DNA of 5,052 nt from Thermomicrobiaceae bacterium (lineage in GTDB: Bacteria; Chloroflexota; Chloroflexia; Thermomicrobiales; Thermomicrobiaceae): positions 1 to 5,052 of the forward strand of contig SKKR01000302.1 of NCBI GenBank assembly GCA_007123655.1, given 5' to 3'. This document shows, piece after piece, positions 1 through 5,052 of this stretch. Below the pieces are notes generated by a model. The model searched no databases, was not told the origin of the DNA, and saw only the letters and a list, made by a program, of their open reading frames with translations. The position numbers were made by a program, and so were the translations under genes. The first letter of the stretch is position 1; each line of letters begins with the position of its first letter.

Positions 1-951
1 CATGCTCTGCAGCGCCGGGTGGGGGATAGGCCCGACCCAGTCGAGCGCTGGCGCACCAAACTGCGCTCGGATAGGCGCGAACGTCTCATCGGGCTGGTCG
101 CCGGTATAGCACCAGACGATCCCGCACATCTTGCTGTTATGCAGCTCTTCCGGGAACGGCGGGGCCGGCGGAACCGTGAGAAAAGCATAGAAACCGTAGA
201 GATCATCCGGTGCTTGGACGATGAAGTCCCGGTACCAGCGGAGGACATCGGCTGACTGTTCGAGCGGCCAGAGCATCGGGCCGGCGTAGACCGTATCGAC
301 TGGGTGAAGCCTGAACAGAAACGAGGTAACAACGCCGAAATTGCCGCCGCCACCCCGGAGCGCCCAGAACAGATCTGAATGCTGCGAGTCATTCGCAGTT
401 ACGAAGCTGCCATCCGCGAGCACGACGTCGGCTTCGAGCAGATTGTCGATCGCAAGCCCGAACCGGCGGGACAGGTACCCGAGCCCACCGCCCAGAGTGA
501 TCCCGCCGACACCTGTGTTCGAGATGATCCCGCTGGGAGTCGCGAGCCCGAACGCATGCGTGGCATGGTGAAGATCACCAAGACGTGCGCCACCTTCCAC
601 CCGGGCGGTACGGTTTTCCGGATCAACTCGGATACCGTTCATCGAAGACAGATCGATAATGAGTCCGTCGTCGACCGTGCCGAGGCCGGCGCCGCTATGT
701 CCCCCGCCGCGGACGGCGAGCAGCAGGTTCTGTTCCCGAGCGAAGTTCACTGCGGTAATCACATCGGCGACGTCGGCGCACTGAACGATCATAGCTGGAC
801 GCTTGTCGATCATCGCGTTGTAGACCGCACGTGCTTCGTCGTAATCCGGCTCACCGGGGGCGATGAGACTTCCTCGTAGCTGTGAAGAGAATTGCTCGAT
901 TGCATCGGTGTCAAGCACCGGGGTGTGGCGCGGAGACTCCTGAATCGTCAT
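1..951 (-). CDS. FAD-linked oxidoreductase, berberine-bridge/PCMH type (partial, C-terminus beyond left edge)
   Basis: Reading leftwards from the ATG at 951-949 there are 317 codons with no stop up to base 1, so the 3' end lies outside the window. The translation is a typical VAO-fold FAD-binding (PCMH) domain. It has RGGGHSGAG at 81-89, where His85 matches the histidine that carries 8-alpha-linked FAD in this family. A glycine-rich pyrophosphate loop follows (TGVGG 146-150, LGGGLGYL 153-160), then the YG-like segment FGLAIDNLLEADVVLADG (164-181) and the family signature DLFWALRGGGGNFGVVTSF (193-211). Known relatives are about 450-500 residues, so roughly the last third, holding the substrate domain and BBE motif, is missing. 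The second FAD-linking cysteine of plant-type enzymes appears replaced by Ile143, suggesting single covalent attachment. The start is backed by GGAGG seven bases upstream. No signal peptide is evident, so it is probably cytoplasmic. The substrate cannot be told. Family call is firm; reaction is unknown. Confidence 0.93.
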   Translation of the reverse strand, partial: MTIQESPRHTPVLDTDAIEQFSSQLRGSLIAPGEPDYDEARAVYNAMIDKRPAMIVQCADVADVITAVNFAREQNLLLAVRGGGHSGAGLGTVDDGLIIDLSSMNGIRVDPENRTARVEGGARLGDLHHATHAFGLATPSGIISNTGVGGITLGGGLGYLSRRFGLAIDNLLEADVVLADGSFVTANDSQHSDLFWALRGGGGNFGVVTSFLFRLHPVDTVYAGPMLWPLEQSADVLRWYRDFIVQAPDDLYGFYAFLTVPPAPPFPEELHNSKMCGIVWCYTGDQPDETFAPIRAQFGAPALDWVGPIPHPALQSM

Positions 952-957
952 GGTAGT

Positions 958-963
958 ACCTCC
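958..963 (-). promoter_or_regulatory. Ribosome binding site of the FAD oxidoreductase
   Basis: On the minus strand the sequence reads GGAGGTACTACC and then ATG. This is a strong Shine-Dalgarno core with a 7-base spacer, and it decides the start at 951. Confidence 0.85.
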
Positions 964-1023
964 GACTTTCTGAGAGCGGGGTGCGGGCGCACGATGTGAC
1001 GGCTCGACGCGATGAAACTACCG

Positions 1024-1173
1024 TCAGTTGCGCCGGACGGAAGACGATCGCTGCTCGTTCCGGGTGCCGGAGGGCTTCGGGTACGATTCATCGACCCAAC
1101 CAGATCTACTCACCAGCAAGTCGTTGCGTTCAGGTGTGAAGTCCATCGTGATGGTTCCCACTATTAGCGGCAT
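1024..1173 (-). CDS. Possible small protein of 49 aa, or remnant of a larger one; faint protease-inhibitor-like motif
   Basis: An ATG at 1173 opens a 49-codon frame ending in TGA at 1026-1024. The same frame stays open for 23 more codons upstream, to a TAA at 1245-1243, but those codons contain no ATG, GTG or TTG. The peptide runs MPLIVGTITMDFTPERNDLL at 1-20, then VSRSGWVDESYP (21-32) and a basic, serine-rich tail. The pattern VGTITMDF-PER followed by G-V resembles the reactive-loop region of potato inhibitor I and I78 peptidase inhibitors (consensus roughly G-VTMD-R-DR-V---G-V). The Cys-Gly end of I78 is absent and the upstream half is not clearly matched. There is no good Shine-Dalgarno before either ATG (1173 or 1146), and codon use is less GC-biased than in the neighbours. 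It could be a decayed inhibitor, a real small protein, or chance. Low confidence. Confidence 0.22.
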   Translation of the reverse strand: MPLIVGTITMDFTPERNDLLVSRSGWVDESYPKPSGTRNEQRSSSVRRN

Positions 1174-1304
1174 CCGGGAAATTACCCAATTCTCGAGCTG
1201 TTCGCGTTCTACGCGTGCCTGACGTATGAGTGTCTGGACCAGTTATTGAGGCAGATCCAGATTGCTCGAGACGTTACGGTGTTACACGCTTGAGTCGAAT
1301 ATGG

Positions 1305-1344
1305 TGAGCGAGACCCGACCGAGCCTCACGTCGGGTCCCGCTCA
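1305..1344 (-). terminator. Strong hairpin, probable terminator of the repeat-protein gene
   Basis: The arms at 1305-1319 and 1330-1344 pair over 15 positions around a 10-base loop. Read as minus-strand RNA the only imperfection is one G-U pair. Read as plus-strand RNA the same position is an A-C mismatch, so the stem is better in the minus-strand transcript, as expected for a terminator of the gene ending at 1408. No U tract follows, so it would be the U-poor kind common in high-GC bacteria, or a 3' stabilising stem. Confidence 0.55.
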
Positions 1345-1374
1345 TCCGAGGAGGGATTTATCTGATTGCGTGTG

Positions 1375-1418
1375 GTCCTGACTGGTCAGGACGTTGAAGT
1401 TCAACGATCACCGGTGAT
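1375..1418. repeat. Three abutting palindromes at the 3' end of the repeat-protein gene
   Basis: GTCCTGACTGGTCAGGAC (1375-1392) has 8-base arms around two bases. CGTTGAAGTTCAACG (1392-1406) has 7-base arms around one base. ATCACCGGTGAT (1407-1418) is a perfect 12-base palindrome spanning the last codons and stop. They follow each other without a gap, the first two sharing one base. They may act as transcript-end stems together with the hairpin at 1305-1344, or as protein-binding sites. Confidence 0.6.
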
Positions 1419-1941
1419 ATTGCTGCATCCGCGGTTCTTCTAGCAGCCAGAGATCAGACTCCTGCGCCTCCGAGGGGTTGCCGCCCGTTGCTTCGCCACC
1501 GAAGACCGTGCCTGCATCCAGGTGCCAGTTGTCCTCGAGGAAGCTCACGTTGTCCCGGATGATCTGCGCTTCGGAGACGCCTGTCTCGGTCTCGTCTTCG
1601 GCCATGAGTACTCCGGCGTCCAGGTGCCAGTTGTCCTCAAGGAAGCTCACGTTATCCCGGATGATCTGCGCTTCGGAGACGCCGGTGTCAGTCTCGTCTT
1701 CGGTCAGCAGTACTCCGGCATCCAGGTGCCAGTTGTCTTCCAGAAACTGCACCTGGTCCCGAATGAGTGACGGATTGCTCGAATCCCGTTCCTCGATTTC
1801 CTCCGGCGCCACCTGCCCAACTTCCGCAAACGACATCGCCTGCGAGGCTGGAACGGCAACCGCGACGAGCAACGCTCCAGCAACAAGAGCGGCGATCAGG
1901 AACTGCCGGGTCAACGACGTCACCGAATACTTCGCCTGCAT
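1408..1941 (-). CDS. Secreted acidic protein with three 34-residue tandem repeats (function unknown)
   Basis: This 177-residue protein is not one I recognise. Residues 1-35 look like a signal peptide: basic start with K4 and R12, a hydrophobic core (FLIAALVAGALLVAVAV, 14-30) and a small-residue site ASQA (32-35) suited to signal peptidase I. No lipobox cysteine is present, and there is no cysteine at all. After a short acidic linker come three 34-residue repeats at 59-92, 93-126 and 127-160. Each holds an invariant FLEDNWHLDAG core (67-77, 101-111, 135-145) preceded by IRD and followed by an acidic ED-rich stretch and SEAQ. In repeat 3 the acidic stretch is replaced by a glycine-rich one. The tail (161-177) ends in WLLEEPRMQQYHR, possibly a decayed fourth half-unit. 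The mature part has no lysine and is strongly acidic. I chose the ATG at 1941 over an in-frame one at 2049 because AAGGAGG lies 6 bases before it and the signal peptide then starts properly. It may be exported as a structural, binding or peptide-precursor protein; none of these is shown. Confidence 0.82.
   Translation of the reverse strand: MQAKYSVTSLTRQFLIAALVAGALLVAVAVPASQAMSFAEVGQVAPEEIEERDSSNPSLIRDQVQFLEDNWHLDAGVLLTEDETDTGVSEAQIIRDNVSFLEDNWHLDAGVLMAEDETETGVSEAQIIRDNVSFLEDNWHLDAGTVFGGEATGGNPSEAQESDLWLLEEPRMQQYHR
1462..1767 (-). repeat. Three in-frame 102-bp tandem direct repeats
   Basis: Units lie at 1767-1666, 1665-1564 and 1563-1462. The marker tccaggtgccagttgtc recurs at 1517, 1619 and 1721, exactly 102 bases apart. 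From 1517 and 1619 about 65 bases agree except for two differences, both synonymous (Leu and Asp codons of the FLEDN core). The oldest-looking unit is the one nearest the N-terminus. This points to in-frame tandem duplication. Confidence 0.93.
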
Positions 1942-1946
1942 GATGT

Positions 1947-1954
1947 ACCTCCTT
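1947..1954 (-). promoter_or_regulatory. Ribosome binding site of the repeat protein
   Basis: The minus strand reads AAGGAGGTACATC and then ATG. This near-perfect anti-16S match fixes the start at 1941 and rules out the longer reading from 2049, which would make a basic, low-complexity 36-residue extension before the signal peptide. Confidence 0.88.
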
Positions 1955-1956
1955 CG

Positions 1957-1995
1957 ATCAGGTTCGTGCCGGCGTCCGGTTGCCGGCATCAGGTT
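1957..1995 (-). repeat. Tandem 14-mers and hairpin in the repeat-protein leader
   Basis: On the minus strand AACCTGATGCCGGC (1995-1982) is followed directly by AACCGGACGCCGGC (1981-1968), matching at 12 of 14 positions. After three bases AACCTGAT recurs (1964-1957). The two GCCGGC blocks also pair as a 7-bp stem with an 8-base loop (1967-1988). It sits just upstream of the Shine-Dalgarno, so it may be an operator array or a structured leader that affects translation. Confidence 0.5.
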
Positions 1996-2041
1996 GGCGT
2001 CATGGGTACAGCATGGTCGATTCGGAGGCGGGTGCCATCGT

Positions 2042-2080
2042 AGGGACAACCTATTCAGGAATGTCCCTGTGTGAATAGGT
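2042..2080. promoter_or_regulatory. Two interlocked inverted repeats, candidate operator upstream of the repeat-protein gene
   Basis: AGGGACA (2042-2048) pairs with TGTCCCT (2062-2068), and ACCTATTCA (2049-2057) pairs with TGAATAGGT (2072-2080). Both pairs are perfect, and their arms alternate, so the two symmetries interlock. Centre-to-centre spacing is 20 and 23 bases, about two helical turns, which suits dimeric regulators. The neighbouring LuxR-type protein is the natural candidate to bind here, but that is inference. Alternatively they form competing RNA hairpins at the 3' end of the regulator transcript. Confidence 0.5.
2048..2075 (-). promoter_or_regulatory. Weak candidate promoter for the repeat-protein gene
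   Basis: The minus strand has TTCACA (2075-2070, five of six to the -35 consensus), a 16-base spacer and TAGGTT (2053-2048, keeping the TAnnnT positions of the -10). Transcription would begin near 2041 and give a leader of about 100 bases. The -35 and -10 boxes overlap the arms of the 9-bp inverted repeat, as expected for a regulated promoter. The -10 match is only three of six, so this is tentative. Confidence 0.28.
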
Positions 2081-2091
2081 AGAGATACCTA
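2076..2091. repeat. Small palindrome TAGGTA-GAGA-TACCTA
   Basis: Six-base arms at 2076-2081 and 2086-2091 surround four bases. The left arm overlaps the right arm of the 9-bp inverted repeat, so the AGGT/ACCT half-site appears three times (2049-2051, 2077-2080, 2087-2090). It lies 24 bases past the regulator stop codon and could be a third binding half-site pair or a small 3' stem. No U tract follows. Confidence 0.45.
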
Positions 2092-2114
2092 GAGAACGGG
2101 GCTCAGTGAGTAGG

Positions 2115-4997
2115 CTAGACCAGATCCTCACGCACAGCACGCGTTGCGGCCGCGGTGCGGGAGTCAACATCCAGCTTGCGGAGGATGCTGGAGACGTGAT
2201 TGGTGACCGTCCGGTAGGAAATGAAGAGGTCCTCGGCGATCTCCCGGTCGGACATGCCGCTGACGAGGCGGCGCAGGACCTCCAGTTCACGCCGGGAGAG
2301 ACCTGCGGCGTGGCGGGAGCTTCCGGGGGCAAGGCGAGCCAGGAGTTTGTCGGCCCGTTGCAGGGCAGGCTTCGCGCCAAGCTCGGTGCAGACGTGTCGA
2401 ACCTCGGAGAGCAGGCCTCTCGCCTGATTCAACTCCCCGGTTGCGATGGCCAGTTCGGCCTGCGCCAGCATGGTGAGAGCGCGCTCGAAGGGGAGATCGC
2501 ACCTGTCGGCAATCTCTCGTGACGTCTGCAAATGCTCGGCGGCGATCTCGAGCTCGCCGGAATGCGTCGCCAGTTCCCCACGGAATCGGTGGGCAGCAAT
2601 CAACGCGATCGGCTGGCGAGGTGCGCTGGCAGCATCCAGGGCACGATGAGTGATTTCCACGGCCTGTTCTGGATCCCCTTTAGCTGCATCCAGTTTCGCC
2701 CACAGCAGCAGACTTTCGGCGAGGCCAAGCGTTGCGCCGCTCCAGTCGAGCCAGTCATCATGCGCTTCAAGCCAGTCCGCGGCCGCACGAGTATCGCCGT
2801 TCTGGAGTTCCAGCGTTGCCGCCAGCCGATGCAGTCGAATAACGTAGTTGAAGAAACAATCTCCCGGACGCGTCCCGGATCCGGAGGGCAGGGTTGCGTT
2901 GATCTCTGCCCACGCGAGGTCGTCGTTTCCCTGATGATGATGCAGCCATGCGAGCCTGCTCGATGCGTACTGCCGGAACTGACTGAGTGTGCGCGACGTG
3001 CCGAGCAGAACCGATTTCGCCTCGTTCCAGTTTCCCTCGAGGATCAGCTGTTCGACGTACGCCAGGCGCGCGTCGAAGGCGTCACCCAGGCCGCTGACCC
3101 CACGTGTCCAGTCGTGGTAGATGAGATCTGAGACTCGTCTACGCTCCTCGAAGTCATCCGTGTAATAGGGCACGATCACCTCAGTGAGATGTGCGAAGGC
3201 CGAGTTGCCGAGATTGACGGTATCGTTCATTGCGTTCAGATCATTCTCGGCTTCCGTGAACGCCCTGTGGGCGTCGTCCGGGCGCCCGGTGGCCGCAAAC
3301 GACCAGCCCAACCCCCAGTACGCGGTGCCCAGATCTGAATCACCGTCCGGAAGATGACGTTCAGCGATCGGGATCAACTCTTTGTGCGGGCCAACGGCGC
3401 CAAGCCAGACCAGAAACAGACGCGCATTGCGCCTGGAGTGCTCATCCCAGTCCATTGAGTGAAGGCGTTGCAGTGCACTCGCTCCGGATCGCAACTGCTC
3501 CAAACCGCTGCGTATCGAGCCGGTCAGGCATTGAAGGAGGCCGAGTTGCAGCGAGGACTGTACACGCAACAGCTCGTTCTGTACCTTTCGAGCGACCTGA
3601 AGGGCTCCCTCCAGGTCTTTCACCGCTCGTTCCGGATCGGAGTAACGACGCAGGTGACCAATGCGATAGAGGAGCCAGCCGCGGTCTTCCATCCAATCTT
3701 CGTTTGCCGGAGTCAACTCCAGTGCTTCTTCCAGACGGTCCGCGGCGGCAACCCATGCGTGTGTCTCAAACGCACGCTCGCCCGCGTGTTTCAGCCAGTT
3801 GATGGCCCGTTGATCGCCGGCCTGACGATAATGCCAGGCGATCCGGTACGGGTCTGCTTGCTGATCAGAGAGATAGGCTTCGCCAATCTGCTGATGGAGG
3901 GTACGGCGCTTTGACAGTGAAATCCCCTCATAGACCGCTTCGCGCACCATTGAGTGTCGGAACTCAACGCCCTGCTCAGCCGGTGATTCCCCAATCAGAT
4001 AGGAATCGATCGCTTCTTCGATCGTAGTTGACACGGTTTCCGGATCGAGGATGGACTCCCACAGACGGATCGGAACAACCTGCCCGATAACAGCGGCGAT
4101 CTGGATCCCATGCAGGGCCTGCTCCGACAGCCCCGAAACGCGTCGATCCACCATCTGACGGATGAGCGTGGGAACGGATCCGCGCGGAAGCGTGCCGAGT
4201 GTCCACTGGTTTTCGACCTGCCGGAGCGTGCCGTCGTGCACGAGCGTCCGGAGCAGTTCCTCGGTGAAGAGTGGATTCCCCTCGGCTCGATGAACCAGAT
4301 GTGGGACAAGCTGATCGAGCACGGAGTCCTCCAACCCGAACTGGCGACGGGTGAGTTCATGGACAGCGGAGTAATCCAGGTGTCGTAGTTCAACCCGCTC
4401 CGCATGCGATTCGCGCACCAGCGCCGGCAAGAACCGGGACAGCGGATGCTGCCGCGCGACCTCGTCGACCCGGTAGGTGGCGATCAGCAGGATACGGTGT
4501 TCGGCAGCGTACCGAGCAAGGTAGCGAAGCAGGTCGAGACTCGCCTGGTCTGCCCAGTGGATATCCTCCAGGACAAGCACGAGGGGACGGGCCTGCGAGA
4601 CCTGCATGAAAAAGTCTCGAACGAACGCGAAGATCTCCAGTTGCGACTGAAAGTCACCCACGCCCGTGCCTCGCTTGAGGACCTCCGGAACTTCGGGCAA
4701 GTCGGCGTTTACCGGGTAACGTTCAGCAAGTTCCAGCCACGGCCCGTAGGGAGGGGTGGCGCTAAGATCGTAGGCGGCGCCGGACAGGACCAGTGCGCCC
4801 CGTTCCTTTGACTCACTGACCAGCCTCTGCACCAGTGCGGTCTTGCCGATGCCGGCCTCGCCACTGACGAGGACGGTCGATCCGTGTCCACCCAGCGCCC
4901 GGTCCAGCAGTTCGACGAGCAGCCGAATCTCGCGCTCTCGGCCAAACAACCGCGGTGCGTCCGGGGAATCGCGACCTGTGTTGACGCCGGGCAGCAT
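2115..4997 (-). CDS. Large ATP-binding LuxR-family transcriptional regulator (MalT-like / LAL type)
   Basis: This 960-residue protein has the layout of large ATP-binding LuxR regulators. FGRE (18-21) opens an AAA-type ATPase module. The Walker A loop is GEAGIGKT (46-53, Lys52) and Walker B is LVLEDIHWAD (141-150, Asp145). A sensor-like strand RILLIATYR is at 168-176 and the conserved AEGNPLFTEELL at 238-249. Residues from about 380 to 890 are helical and rich in Ala, Leu and Glu, consistent with degenerate TPR repeats that sense a ligand or partner. The LuxR/GerE DNA-binding domain is at 900-960: LSRRELEVLRRL, then the helix-turn-helix around MSDREIAEDLFIS (915-927) with recognition helix TVTNHVSSILRKL (930-942). 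Such proteins use ATP binding or hydrolysis to switch oligomeric state and activate transcription. The ligand is unknown. The start has GGAGG nine bases upstream, but the frame stays open to the right edge, so a longer form cannot be excluded. Its stop is 173 bases before the repeat-protein start, on the same strand. Confidence 0.95.
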   Translation of the reverse strand: MLPGVNTGRDSPDAPRLFGREREIRLLVELLDRALGGHGSTVLVSGEAGIGKTALVQRLVSESKERGALVLSGAAYDLSATPPYGPWLELAERYPVNADLPEVPEVLKRGTGVGDFQSQLEIFAFVRDFFMQVSQARPLVLVLEDIHWADQASLDLLRYLARYAAEHRILLIATYRVDEVARQHPLSRFLPALVRESHAERVELRHLDYSAVHELTRRQFGLEDSVLDQLVPHLVHRAEGNPLFTEELLRTLVHDGTLRQVENQWTLGTLPRGSVPTLIRQMVDRRVSGLSEQALHGIQIAAVIGQVVPIRLWESILDPETVSTTIEEAIDSYLIGESPAEQGVEFRHSMVREAVYEGISLSKRRTLHQQIGEAYLSDQQADPYRIAWHYRQAGDQRAINWLKHAGERAFETHAWVAAADRLEEALELTPANEDWMEDRGWLLYRIGHLRRYSDPERAVKDLEGALQVARKVQNELLRVQSSLQLGLLQCLTGSIRSGLEQLRSGASALQRLHSMDWDEHSRRNARLFLVWLGAVGPHKELIPIAERHLPDGDSDLGTAYWGLGWSFAATGRPDDAHRAFTEAENDLNAMNDTVNLGNSAFAHLTEVIVPYYTDDFEERRRVSDLIYHDWTRGVSGLGDAFDARLAYVEQLILEGNWNEAKSVLLGTSRTLSQFRQYASSRLAWLHHHQGNDDLAWAEINATLPSGSGTRPGDCFFNYVIRLHRLAATLELQNGDTRAAADWLEAHDDWLDWSGATLGLAESLLLWAKLDAAKGDPEQAVEITHRALDAASAPRQPIALIAAHRFRGELATHSGELEIAAEHLQTSREIADRCDLPFERALTMLAQAELAIATGELNQARGLLSEVRHVCTELGAKPALQRADKLLARLAPGSSRHAAGLSRRELEVLRRLVSGMSDREIAEDLFISYRTVTNHVSSILRKLDVDSRTAAATRAVREDLV

Positions 4998-5006
4998 GGA
5001 AGACTG

Positions 5007-5011
5007 CCTCC
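5007..5011 (-). promoter_or_regulatory. Ribosome binding site of the LuxR-family regulator
   Basis: GGAGG lies nine bases before the ATG at 4997 on the minus strand. Together with the ATPase module beginning at residue 18, as is usual for the family, it supports this start over any start beyond the window edge. Confidence 0.65.
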
Positions 5012-5052
5012 AGTCCGAATCCGATGAAATGAGACCATGTTGAAGGTTCTGC

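Larger units (their letters stand above)
952..1407. other. 456-bp intergenic region between repeat protein and oxidoreductase
   Basis: No confident gene lies here. From right to left it holds palindromes next to the repeat-protein stop codon (1375-1406), a long GC-rich hairpin (1305-1344), a weak small ORF (1173-1024, open without an ATG back to 1242), and the oxidoreductase RBS. The oxidoreductase promoter should lie somewhere in 965-1300 on the minus strand. The best match I found is TTGGGT, 17 bases, TAATAG (about 1189-1161), which is weak and over 200 bases from the start codon, so I do not call it. The hairpin upstream suggests the oxidoreductase is a separate transcription unit from the repeat protein. 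Confidence 0.6.

Noticed and set aside
379..879. Plus-strand frame of 166 codons
   Set aside because: It is antisense to the FAD oxidoreductase, whose minus-strand reading shows full family motifs.
1462..1767. CRISPR-like regular repeats
   Set aside because: The 102-base period is in frame, coding, and without unique spacers; it encodes a protein repeat.
1942..2049. N-terminal extension of the repeat protein to an ATG at 2049
   Set aside because: It would put 36 basic, proline/arginine-rich residues before the signal peptide, and the strong RBS serves the ATG at 1941.
1478..2074. Long plus-strand frame (198 codons) opposite the repeat protein
   Set aside because: It mirrors the 102-bp repeats of the minus-strand gene, gives a serine/arginine-rich product without RBS, and the minus strand has a clear signal peptide and Shine-Dalgarno.
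2042..2080. H-type RNA pseudoknot from the interlocked arms
   Set aside because: Connectors would be 0, 4 and 3 bases for 7- and 9-bp stems, too short to span both full stems; alternative hairpins or DNA operators are likelier.
2532..3131. Plus-strand frame of 199 codons inside the regulator, and similar ones at 2106-2522, 3459-3914 and 4404-4811
   Set aside because: All are antisense shadows of the intact 960-residue regulator and show no recognisable domain.
5037..5052. Start of a divergent plus-strand gene (ATG TTG AAG GTT CTG)
   Set aside because: Only five codons are visible and no convincing Shine-Dalgarno precedes it.

Overview
All well-supported genes in this window lie on the minus strand, so the window reads biologically from right to left. 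It is GC-rich bacterial DNA. A large MalT-like ATPase/LuxR regulator next to a VAO-fold flavin oxidoreductase suggests a high-GC lineage such as Actinomycetota or Chloroflexota (Thermomicrobia-like). Nothing here fixes the taxon, so this is only a guess.

Right to left: (i) 4997-2115 encodes a 960-residue regulator with an N-terminal P-loop ATPase, a long helical TPR-like middle and a C-terminal LuxR/GerE helix-turn-helix. (ii) The 173-bp gap at 2114-1942 is rich in symmetry. It holds two interlocked inverted repeats over a weak promoter-like pair, a third small palindrome, and a probable leader with tandem 14-mers and a hairpin next to a strong Shine-Dalgarno. (iii) 1941-1408 encodes a 177-residue, probably exported, acidic protein built from three 34-residue tandem repeats (102-bp DNA repeats). 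Three abutting palindromes cover its stop codon and 3' flank, followed by a long GC-rich hairpin (1305-1344) that is a good terminator candidate. (iv) 1304-952 is mostly non-coding but holds one weak small ORF (1173-1024) with a faint protease-inhibitor-like motif. (v) 951 to the left edge is the N-terminal 317 residues of an FAD-linked oxidoreductase of the berberine-bridge/PCMH type. It is cut by the window edge and has no stop inside the window.

The regulator may control the repeat protein, and perhaps the oxidoreductase, through the palindromes at 2042-2091; this is inferred from position and symmetry only. The least familiar parts are the triple-repeat secreted protein and its interlocked control region. 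The other two genes belong to common families.
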